Shown: positions 1-4,942 of the stretch, piece after piece
Layout of the letters: every line of letters starts with the position of its first letter
How positions within the stretch are numbered: the stretch's first letter is position 1
Position numbers and translations under genes: made by a program
Assembly (NCBI GenBank): GCA_020050695.1
Contig: JAGVKI010000276.1
Location: 1 to 7,392 of the forward strand
From: Alphaproteobacteria bacterium
GTDB taxonomy: Bacteria > Pseudomonadota > Alphaproteobacteria > Rickettsiales > SXRF01
Direction of reading: 5' to 3'
DNA: 7,392 nt
Notes under the pieces: generated by a model
What the model was told of the DNA's origin: nothing
What the model saw: only the letters and a program-made list of their open reading frames with translations
The model's database searches: none

Positions 1-358
1 CCAGTGAACGGGTGTTATTAAAAAACTGGTTCACATAGCTGTCGATACTGTTGGTGCTGCCGGGCGCCCCCAGCATAATCTGGATACGCGCCGCATAATC
101 ACTCAACACACTGGTCAGGCCTACGCTGGAATTTTGCGTTTTGATGGCATTGTTCAGGTATTCGTCCACACGGCGTGTGACATCTTCCATCTTCACGCCA
201 GCGCCGGTGCCATCTAAGGAAACCGATTTCTGGTTGATGATCTGGCGGCTATAGCCTGCCGTATTGGCATTAGCAATGTTCTGCGATAACACCGCCAGCG
301 ATTGCTGGTTGACGTTAAGGCCGGTGAGTGCCGTATTCAGCGTAAGGGCAAGACTCAT
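1..358 (-). CDS. flgK: Flagellar hook-associated protein 1 (FlgK), N-terminal part, cut by window edge
   Basis: FlgK (HAP1) is the first of the two junction proteins between hook and filament, exported by the flagellar type III system and assembled at the distal hook end. Only the first 119 codons are in the window and the frame is still open at base 1. The N-terminus reads MSLALTLNTALTGLNV, followed by NQQSLAVLSQNIANANTAGY and SRQ. This is the typical N-terminal coiled-coil segment of FlgK, with the ANANTAGYSR signature shared by rod/hook/HAP proteins. The ATG lies 5 bases after a good ribosome binding site, AGGAGA (364-369 on the minus strand), and 20 bases after the stop of the FlgN-like gene, so it is very likely the last visible gene of the flgI operon. 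A FlgN-type chaperone directly upstream fits, because FlgN is the export chaperone for FlgK and FlgL. FlgE or FlgG are less likely given the NQQSLAVLSQNIANANT context. Confidence 0.93.
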   Translation of the reverse strand, partial: MSLALTLNTALTGLNVNQQSLAVLSQNIANANTAGYSRQIINQKSVSLDGTGAGVKMEDVTRRVDEYLNNAIKTQNSSVGLTSVLSDYAARIQIMLGAPGSTNSIDSYVNQFFNNTRSL

Positions 359-378
359 TGTCTTCTCCTGGGGTATGC

Positions 379-831
379 CTAAATGGTTTTATTAAGGGTG
401 ACGGACAAGGTTTCATAGGGCGCCTGCGCGGTCGTGCCGTTGCCGCCATATACCTTGCTGCGCGTGCTCTGCTTCACCACATCGGTAATCGCCTGGACGA
501 TTTTATGGTTTACCTCTTTGGCCTGCAGAAGCTTGCGGTGATTTTCTTGCAAGATGTTGTTGAACACCTCGACCACTTCCTGCAGGTCTTTGCGATCCTG
601 CGACGGGATGGTTTCCACAAGGCCGGGATGGCGGTCAACCAGCTTACGCTGGGCTTCCAGGGCATTTACCAGAAACAATTTTTCCTGCTGCAGCGCTTCG
701 ATTTTCGCTACTTTCATTTCGCCAAGCAGGTCTACTTCTTCGGCCAGCAATTGTGCAAGCCGTGCGGTCAGCGTAATAACATCCTGTATTTTTAAATCTG
801 TTTTTGTAGGTGATGTGGGTTCGCTACTCAT
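379..831 (-). CDS. flgN: FlgN-like flagellar export chaperone (FlbY-like)
   Basis: This is a 150-residue, probably cytoplasmic, almost entirely helical protein with no signal peptide or membrane segment. Residues about 15-115 are rich in Leu, Glu, Lys and Gln with heptad spacing, including LTARLAQLLAEEVDLLGEMK and EALQQEKLFLVNALEAQRK. That pattern (leucine-rich helix, conserved acidic pair, then K-x2-L in a second helix) is typical of the FlgN family, which binds FlgK and FlgL before export. Its place directly before flgK supports this role. The ATG follows the flgJ stop by a single base, and its CAGGAG ribosome site lies inside the end of flgJ, so translation is probably coupled. In Caulobacter the gene in a similar position after the rod-binding protein is called flbY, as I recall. 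Coiled-coil chaperones diverge fast, so the family call rests on helix pattern plus context. Confidence 0.7.
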   Translation of the reverse strand: MSSEPTSPTKTDLKIQDVITLTARLAQLLAEEVDLLGEMKVAKIEALQQEKLFLVNALEAQRKLVDRHPGLVETIPSQDRKDLQEVVEVFNNILQENHRKLLQAKEVNHKIVQAITDVVKQSTRSKVYGGNGTTAQAPYETLSVTLNKTI

Positions 832-832
832 A

Positions 833-1147
833 TTAGTTCTCCTGTTCCTGTAATTTCAGCAGTTCGGTTTTGACATAGGATGCCACTCCGATACCGCCCG
901 CCTGCGCGATTGCCTTGCCGTAATTTTCCGTCATCAGGCCCTTGTAGATGTCAGACGATTCCTTATCGCCAAACGCCTCTGTACCCACCGAATCACCAAA
1001 CATGTGCTCAAGCATCATGCCGATGAAGAGTGATTCAAAATCCTTCGAGACTTTATCAATCTGCGACGCGCTCATGTTTTTGACAGCAGACTGGGTGCCC
1101 GCATATGAGCCACCGAGAATATTTGCTGCAACACCGGCTTCGATCAT
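833..1147 (-). CDS. flgJ: Single-domain rod-binding protein (FlgJ N-terminal type, CheL-like)
   Basis: This 104-residue protein matches the rod-binding domain that forms the N-terminal half of enterobacterial FlgJ, where it caps or scaffolds the growing flagellar rod in the periplasm. Visible hallmarks are KVSKDFESLFIGMMLEHMF (about residues 33-51), then FGDKESSDIYKGLMTENYGK and a closing AQAGGIGVA. The protein is too short to contain the peptidoglycan hydrolase domain found in E. coli FlgJ. This short form is normal in alphaproteobacteria, where it is often labelled CheL or just rod-binding protein. A separate lytic enzyme would then be needed for rod passage through the wall. The ATG sits two bases after the flgI stop with GAGG as ribosome site, and the TAA is one base before the FlgN-like gene, so it is embedded in the operon. 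Confidence 0.88.
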   Translation of the reverse strand: MIEAGVAANILGGSYAGTQSAVKNMSASQIDKVSKDFESLFIGMMLEHMFGDSVGTEAFGDKESSDIYKGLMTENYGKAIAQAGGIGVASYVKTELLKLQEQEN

Positions 1148-1149
1148 AA

Positions 1150-2403
1150 CTACCTCGTCTGGATGTCGGCCTGGAGTGCACCAGCCGCTTTAATGGTTTG
1201 TAGTATGGTGATCAGGTCACGCGGGCCAACACCAAGGGCATTGAGGCCTGCAACCAGGTCTTTAAGGGTCGCGCCGCGCTTAAGAATCGCCAGCTGCCTT
1301 TCAGGGCTTTCGTCCACCGTCACCTTGGTCTGGGTGACTTCTGCCGTTTCCGAGCCTTCCGGTGCAAATGGGTTAGGCTGCGATACCTGCTGCTCCGATT
1401 CCACCTTTACCACCAGGTTGCCCTGGGCTACCGCTACCGTATCAATACGCACATTCTCGCCCATCACGATGGTGCCGGAGGCTTCATCAATCACAATGCG
1501 CGCCACCTGGTCGGTTTCCACCGGTAGCTTTTCAATGTCAGCAAGCAGCTGCGTTACATTATTATGGTAGATCGCCGGAATATTGAGCACCACGGTGCCC
1601 GGATCAGAAACCGTGGCAAGGCCCGGGCCAACATGCGCGTTGATCACATCTGAAATCTGCTGCGCCGTGGTAACGTCAGGATTGCGCAGCGACATTTTCA
1701 GCTGCGACATGCTGTTTAAATTAAAATCGATTTCTTTTTCGACCAGCGCACCGTTGGCAATGTAACCAGACGTTGGCACACCTTTGGTTACAGTGGTTTC
1801 ACCTTTCGGGCTGGTAGCCTTAAAACCACCAATGGAAACCGAGCCTTGTGCCACCGCATACACTTCGCCATCAGCGCCATACAGCGAGGTAGCCAGTAGC
1901 GTGCCGCCGGTTAAGTCTTTTGCATCACCCATGGCGCTGATGGTCACATCCACCGGGCTGCCGTTGCGTGAAAAAGGGGGCAACAGGGCCGTTACCGTCA
2001 CAGCCGCTACGTTCTTGCTCTTAAGTGATGTACCGCGCGTATTCACACCCTGACGCTCCAGAAATGCGATCAGGCTTTGTTCGGTAAAGGCGTTGTTATT
2101 GAGCTTATCACCCGTGCCGTTCAGGCCAACCACCAAGCCATAGCCCATCAGCATGTTGGGGCGGATGCCTTCAAAATTCACAATATCCTTGATACGCGCA
2201 TCGGCATTAGCCGTGCTGGAAAATGACACCAGGTAAGTCCACATCAGCATGATAAAAATCAGCATGACGCAGAAAAGGCGCGCCGCCAGCAGTGCCGCGT
2301 TATGTAACTTGTCTGTGGCATTTACCGTAACCGCTTGCGCAGAAGGGAGTTCATACGTGCTTTTCCACATGACCGCTTCTTGATGGACAGGTACAGGTTG
2401 CAT
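1150..2403 (-). CDS. flgI: Flagellar P-ring protein FlgI
   Basis: FlgI is the secreted subunit of the P ring, the bushing in the peptidoglycan layer around the flagellar rod. The family signature is clear: ARIKDIVNFEGIRPNMLMGY, then GLVVGLNGTGDKLNNN, and late in the protein PVDVTISAMGDAKDLTGGTL. The C-terminus (TLKDLVAGLNALGVGPRDLI, then TILQTIKAAGALQADI) is also typical. I start it at the ATG at 2401-2403, giving 417 residues. It has an AAGGG ribosome site 8 bases upstream, and the longer TTG start at 2455-2457 lies inside the sigma-54 promoter. A hydrophobic segment (residues about 47-62) ends at ANA (residues 65-67), a likely signal peptidase site giving a mature protein of about 350 residues, normal for FlgI. 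The roughly 46 residues before the hydrophobic core make an unusually long n-region. Internal ATGs at residues 12 and 47 are alternatives, but neither has a good ribosome site. It heads the flgI-flgJ-flgN-flgK operon. Confidence 0.95.
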   Translation of the reverse strand: MQPVPVHQEAVMWKSTYELPSAQAVTVNATDKLHNAALLAARLFCVMLIFIMLMWTYLVSFSSTANADARIKDIVNFEGIRPNMLMGYGLVVGLNGTGDKLNNNAFTEQSLIAFLERQGVNTRGTSLKSKNVAAVTVTALLPPFSRNGSPVDVTISAMGDAKDLTGGTLLATSLYGADGEVYAVAQGSVSIGGFKATSPKGETTVTKGVPTSGYIANGALVEKEIDFNLNSMSQLKMSLRNPDVTTAQQISDVINAHVGPGLATVSDPGTVVLNIPAIYHNNVTQLLADIEKLPVETDQVARIVIDEASGTIVMGENVRIDTVAVAQGNLVVKVESEQQVSQPNPFAPEGSETAEVTQTKVTVDESPERQLAILKRGATLKDLVAGLNALGVGPRDLITILQTIKAAGALQADIQTR

Positions 2404-2411
2404 AGAGGTCG

Positions 2412-2416
2412 CCCTT
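2412..2416 (-). promoter_or_regulatory. Ribosome binding site deciding the flgI start
   Basis: On the minus strand AAGGG stands 8 bases before the ATG at 2403. None of the other in-frame start candidates (TTG at 2457, ATGs at residues 12 and 47 of the chosen protein) has a comparable purine-rich site. It also falls downstream of the predicted sigma-54 transcription start near 2430. Confidence 0.6.
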
Positions 2417-2440
2417 GTTTTTACTAATTGTCTAACCTGT

Positions 2441-2457
2441 AGCGATTCCCGTGCCAA
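2441..2457 (-). promoter_or_regulatory. Sigma-54 promoter for the flgI operon
   Basis: Read on the minus strand the site is TTGGCACGGGAATCGCT. It has the full TTGGCACG -24 block and a GC at -12, with exactly ten bases between the invariant GG and GC, as in the sigma-54 consensus TGGCACG-N4-TTGCW. The only weakness is TCGC in place of TTGC. Transcription should begin near 2430, leaving a leader of about 27 bases before the flgI ATG. A sigma-54 promoter here matches Caulobacter, where middle and late flagellar operons need RpoN and the activator FlbD. A divergent fliX gene, whose product controls FlbD, strengthens the call. Confidence 0.8.
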
Positions 2458-2540
2458 TCCGGGGTAGCACGTTAACTTTTGTATTAACTATATGATTTTA
2501 ATAATTTAAATTCGATCCCCCGGGTGCGTTTACCCCCCTG

Positions 2541-2551
2541 CTGGCAGCCAG
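2541..2551. promoter_or_regulatory. Perfect 11-base dyad (CTGGCAGCCAG) in the flgI/fliX control region
   Basis: CTGGC-A-GCCAG is a perfect inverted repeat, set inside an outer CCTGC (2537-2541) and GCAGG (2554-2558) pair. It lies about 115 bases upstream of the predicted flgI transcription start, the usual distance range for an enhancer bound by a sigma-54 activator. The bound protein is unknown. It could be an activator site or chance. Confidence 0.3.
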
Positions 2552-2572
2552 TCGCAGGTACTCAGAAAGTCG

Positions 2573-2588
2573 GGCGGCATTTTTTGCC
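2573..2588. promoter_or_regulatory. Candidate FlbD-type (ftr-like) activator site 1
   Basis: On the minus strand this reads GGCAAAAAATGCCGCC, an imperfect dyad of GGCA and TGCC arms around an A tract. An outer CGGGC/GCCCG pair (2571-2575, 2586-2590) extends it. It lies about 150 bases upstream of the predicted flgI start and shares 11 of 16 positions, with the same GGCA-N9-GCC spacing, with the site at 2619-2634. Caulobacter ftr elements bound by FlbD are GC-armed sites of this general kind. The assignment is inferred from context. Confidence 0.4.
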
Positions 2589-2618
2589 CGGCTCAATTAA
2601 ATTAACGGAAAATGCCCT

Positions 2619-2634
2619 GGCGGGTTTACCTGCC
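2619..2634. promoter_or_regulatory. Candidate FlbD-type (ftr-like) site 2, overlapping the fliX promoter region
   Basis: On the minus strand this reads GGCAGGTAAACCCGCC, with the same GGCA-N9-GCC layout as the site at 2573-2588. It overlaps the CtrA-like box for fliX, so a protein bound here could block fliX while activating flgI, as FlbD does at the fliF promoter in Caulobacter. This is inference from position and similarity only. Confidence 0.35.
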
Positions 2635-2653
2635 GTTAAAGGTGCTATAGTAT
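2625..2653 (+). promoter_or_regulatory. Possible fliX promoter with CtrA-like box
   Basis: TTTA-CCTGCCG-TTAA (2625-2639) matches seven of the eight fixed bases of the CtrA site TTAA-N7-TTAA, with correct spacing. It covers the -35 position, where CtrA binds in class II flagellar promoters. A TATAGT/TAGTAT stretch (2646-2653) can serve as -10, placing the start near 2657-2660 and leaving a short leader containing the fliX ribosome site. fliX is a CtrA-controlled class II gene in Caulobacter. The -35 and -10 are weak by themselves. Confidence 0.4.
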
Positions 2654-2674
2654 AGAAACTACAAGAAGGTACTT

Positions 2675-3118
2675 ATGAAAGTTACAGGTTACGGATCGAT
2701 CCGCCCGGGCAGCGGCAGTAAAAAAACCAGCAGCACGTCGTCTGCTGGCAGCTTTGCTGATATACTGGCCCTATCGGGAAGCGAAGATGCCCACGCCGCT
2801 AGCGCGCTTAGTGATGTAGGCGCTGCGTCCGCACTCTCCAACCTGCTTTCGCTTCAGGAAATATCCGAAGAAGATGTGCGCCGTAAAAAGCTTATGCAGC
2901 AAGGCGCTAACATGCTCGACACGCTCGAACAGCTTCGCCAGCAGCTATTGATGGGCACGATACCTTCTCACTTGCTTCAGGACTTAAGCCGCCAGCTTGC
3001 ACTCCAAAAACAAAAAGCGGTCGACCCAAAACTCAATGACGTTATTGAGGAAATTGAACTAAGGCTGGCTGTCGAACTTGCCAAACTTGAAATGGCACAG
3101 CAGAATCAGGTTATCTAA
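2675..3118 (+). CDS. fliX: Class II flagellar assembly regulator FliX
   Basis: This 147-residue cytoplasmic protein fits the FliX family in length and layout. It has an MKVTGYGSI N-terminus, a Ser/Gly/Ala-rich low-complexity stretch (residues about 10-60), then a helical, Leu/Gln-rich C-terminal half with DTLEQLRQQLLMGTIP and, further on, ELRLAVELAKLEMAQQ. In Caulobacter FliX interacts with the sigma-54 activator FlbD and links completion of the early basal body to expression of later flagellar genes. Its gene is divergent from flgI there too, the same arrangement seen here. The start has an AAGAAGG ribosome site 5 bases upstream. The stop at 3116-3118 is 28 bases before the next gene's chosen ATG, so the two may be co-transcribed. 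The family is restricted mainly to alphaproteobacteria and supports that placement. Confidence 0.88.
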   Translation: MKVTGYGSIRPGSGSKKTSSTSSAGSFADILALSGSEDAHAASALSDVGAASALSNLLSLQEISEEDVRRKKLMQQGANMLDTLEQLRQQLLMGTIPSHLLQDLSRQLALQKQKAVDPKLNDVIEEIELRLAVELAKLEMAQQNQVI

Positions 3119-3146
3119 TTTCCCTTCCTCCTTCTGCAATGACATC

Positions 3147-4250
3147 ATGAAAAAGCAAATCAGGCTCGCTTTTAGCACAGCAACCGACATTGAGGCCTAC
3201 GCGTACATAGGCCGTCTTATTCGTCATCATTGGCTCAAAATACATGGAAAGAATCCCGACTGGCGCAGGCTGGCTCCAGTGCTTCCTGCCGTTGCGCATA
3301 GTGATCCGGGGCTATCGGCCAATGTACCAGTGGACATTGTCTATTCATGGGTAGACGGCACCGAACCGGAATTTGCCGCACTGCGCGAAAAATGGCGCCG
3401 ACAGATGGGCGTGGAAGACCCCCAGATTGCAAGCCTAAGGCGGTTTGATGATAACTGCGAACTGAAATTATCATTACGTTCCATAGAAAAATTCGCACCA
3501 TGGATAAATAATATTTACATTCTAGTCGCCAACCAGAAACCTAAGTGGCTGGATACCTCGCACCCCAAAATACATCTGGTAGACTTGGGCGATATTTACC
3601 CTAACAAGGAATGGCTCCCGGTATTTAATTCGCACGCGCTGGAATTCCAGCTGCACCATATCCCAAACCTCAGCGAGCATTTTCTTTATTCCTGTGATGA
3701 CATGCTGCTCGGGCAGCCCTGCACCAAAGAAGATTTTTTCCTGTTTGACCCGTCAGGTGACCTGGCCAAGACCAAACCACGCCTTTCACTGACCAGCTAC
3801 AACATCCCGTATTATTTATTCCGTAACCCTACACGCTACCGAATGGCGTGGTGTAATTTACGCGGCGTTCTCGAAAAAGAATTTCCAGGCAAACGTATCA
3901 GCTATATCCTGAACCATCATATGATGCCGATGTGCAAATCATCCATGGCCGAAACCGCCGCCGCTTATCCGCAGCTATATGCACAGGTTTCCGCATCGAG
4001 GTTCCGCTCACCCAAGGACATTCCGCCCATCGGCTTTACCACTTACCGCAGGCTGTTGCAGGATAAAGCCATTTTAGCCGATATATCCGCATGCATGTGC
4101 CATAACATGGGGGTATTCATGTCGCACATACAAGATCGCCCGGATAAGCTGTTATGCATTAATGACCAGCATGGGCTGGGAGACATTTGTGAGCGCATCC
4201 GGGGCACAGGATTCCTGGAAACGTCATCAAGCTTTGAAAAAAGCGAATAA
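3147..4250 (+). CDS. Stealth-family sugar-phosphate transferase (capsular polysaccharide phosphotransferase type)
   Basis: Stealth proteins transfer a sugar-1-phosphate from a nucleotide sugar to a glycan, making phosphodiester-linked surface polysaccharide. They are related to the animal lysosomal GlcNAc-1-phosphotransferase. All four conserved regions appear present in the 367 residues: CR1 VDIVYSWVDGTEPEF (about 62-76); CR2 from RRFDDNCELKLSLRSIEKFA through LPVFNSHALE to FLYSCDDMLLG (about 98-200); a CR3-like stretch with YILNHHMMPMCKSSM (253-267); and CR4 near CINDQHG (337-343). The YSCDDM motif keeps the Asp pair. There is no signal peptide or membrane helix, so it is probably cytoplasmic. 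The frame is open back to an ATG at 3078 inside fliX. I prefer the ATG at 3147 (MKKQIRL), though it lacks a clear ribosome site. Its acceptor and sugar donor cannot be told, and no other glycan genes are in view. Confidence 0.85.
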   Translation: MKKQIRLAFSTATDIEAYAYIGRLIRHHWLKIHGKNPDWRRLAPVLPAVAHSDPGLSANVPVDIVYSWVDGTEPEFAALREKWRRQMGVEDPQIASLRRFDDNCELKLSLRSIEKFAPWINNIYILVANQKPKWLDTSHPKIHLVDLGDIYPNKEWLPVFNSHALEFQLHHIPNLSEHFLYSCDDMLLGQPCTKEDFFLFDPSGDLAKTKPRLSLTSYNIPYYLFRNPTRYRMAWCNLRGVLEKEFPGKRISYILNHHMMPMCKSSMAETAAAYPQLYAQVSASRFRSPKDIPPIGFTTYRRLLQDKAILADISACMCHNMGVFMSHIQDRPDKLLCINDQHGLGDICERIRGTGFLETSSSFEKSE

Positions 4251-4359
4251 TACACATAAACCGCTGAATAACATTGCATTTAACGCCAAAATGGCTAACT
4301 GGCGCGGCCTAAATACAATATATTAGCCAAACCACAGAAAAAGAGCGGGTAAGTAACCG

Positions 4360-4388
4360 TTGCTTTTTGGGTGGGTTTTGGCTATACA
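4360..4388 (+). promoter_or_regulatory. Possible dksA promoter
   Basis: TTGCTT (4360-4365) and TATACA (4383-4388) are separated by 17 bases, a plausible housekeeping promoter, with transcription starting about 45-50 bases before the dksA ATG. The match is 3 of 6 at -35 and 4 of 6 at -10. A short dyad TGGCT-atac-AGCCA (4379-4392) overlaps the -10 and could be an operator. Confidence 0.35.
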
Positions 4389-4442
4389 GCCAGACTCTGT
4401 TTATTACATTTCATTAACATAAACATATGGGTTGAGGCGCAC

Positions 4443-4862
4443 ATGACAGCCAAATCGTCCAAAGGTTACCAGCCTTCCGAAAAAGAAGAATACATGAACC
4501 CCCGCCAGCTTGATTACTTCAAGCAGAAGTTAATCGCATGGCGCGAAGAGTTGCTGGCCGAGTCACAGGAAACGATCAACAACCTGAAAGAAGAAAACTG
4601 GCGCGAACCGGATTTATCCGACCGCGCATCCCTGGAAACAGAAGCAGGCGTGGAACTGCGCACCCGTAACCGTTATTTAAAGCTGATCGGCAAAATTGAT
4701 TCTGCCCTCAAGCGCATTGAAGATAACACCTATGGTTACTGCGAAGAAACCGGCGAACCTATCGGTATCAAGCGCCTGGAAGCACGCCCTATCGCTACCA
4801 TGACCATCGAGGCGCAGGAACGCCACGAGCGCATGGAAAAGCAGTATATCGACGAAGAATAA
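4443..4862 (+). CDS. dksA: RNA polymerase-binding transcription factor DksA (zinc-ligand-poor form)
   Basis: DksA enters the secondary channel of RNA polymerase and, with ppGpp, represses rRNA and activates biosynthetic promoters. The 139 residues contain the coiled coil (about 20-95), and its tip REPDLSDRAS carries the two functional aspartates (D57, D60) in the family DxxDRA pattern. ELRTRNRYLKLIGKIDSALK follows as the second helix. The zinc-finger region YGYCEETGEPIGIKRLEARP keeps only C100. The other three zinc ligands are replaced (T103, T121, A124), as in the cysteine-poor DksA proteins of many alphaproteobacteria and of DksA2. The C-terminal helix EAQERHERMEKQY is typical. The ATG at 4443 has a GAGG ribosome site 5 bases upstream. 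An open frame back to 4371 codes for unrelated residues and crosses the proposed promoter. It is separated from the Stealth gene by 192 bases and ends at a strong terminator. Confidence 0.95.
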   Translation: MTAKSSKGYQPSEKEEYMNPRQLDYFKQKLIAWREELLAESQETINNLKEENWREPDLSDRASLETEAGVELRTRNRYLKLIGKIDSALKRIEDNTYGYCEETGEPIGIKRLEARPIATMTIEAQERHERMEKQYIDEE

Positions 4863-4883
4863 GCCGCTTCAGGCATTCGACTG

Positions 4884-4922
4884 TAAAAAGCCAGCCCCCT
4901 ATCATTAAGGGCTGGCTTTTTT
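4884..4922. terminator. Bidirectional rho-independent terminator between dksA and mrdA
   Basis: A perfect 8-base stem GCCAGCCC (4890-4897) / GGGCTGGC (4909-4916) encloses an 11-base loop and is flanked by five A on the left and six T on the right. Read on either strand it gives a GC-rich hairpin followed by a U tract. It lies 22 bases after the dksA stop and 20 bases beyond the mrdA stop, so it can end both convergent transcripts. Confidence 0.92.
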
Positions 4923-4942
4923 ATTACCCGTATCTTTGTAAT

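Noticed and set aside
358..795. Long plus-strand open frame over the FlgN-like gene
   Set aside because: It is the antisense shadow of the FlgN-like gene, with no recognisable motif and no operon context.
2404..2457. FlgI starting at the TTG at 2457
   Set aside because: The added 18 codons overlap the sigma-54 -24/-12 promoter and have no good ribosome site, so they should not be transcribed from it.
2571..2590. CGGGC...GCCCG with T tract as a rho-independent terminator
   Set aside because: The T tract is in the loop rather than after the stem, and no gene ends nearby. A regulatory dyad fits better.
3078..3146. Stealth gene starting at 3078 inside fliX
   Set aside because: The added residues resemble no family N-terminus and overlap the FliX C-terminus in another frame. 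MKKQIRL at 3147 looks like a natural start.
4284..4304. CGCCA/TGGCG inverted repeat after the Stealth gene as a terminator
   Set aside because: The stem is only five bases with an 11-base loop, and no T tract follows.
4371..4442. DksA extended upstream to 4371
   Set aside because: The extra 24 residues are not DksA-like and cross the proposed promoter. The ATG at 4443 has GAGG at the right distance.
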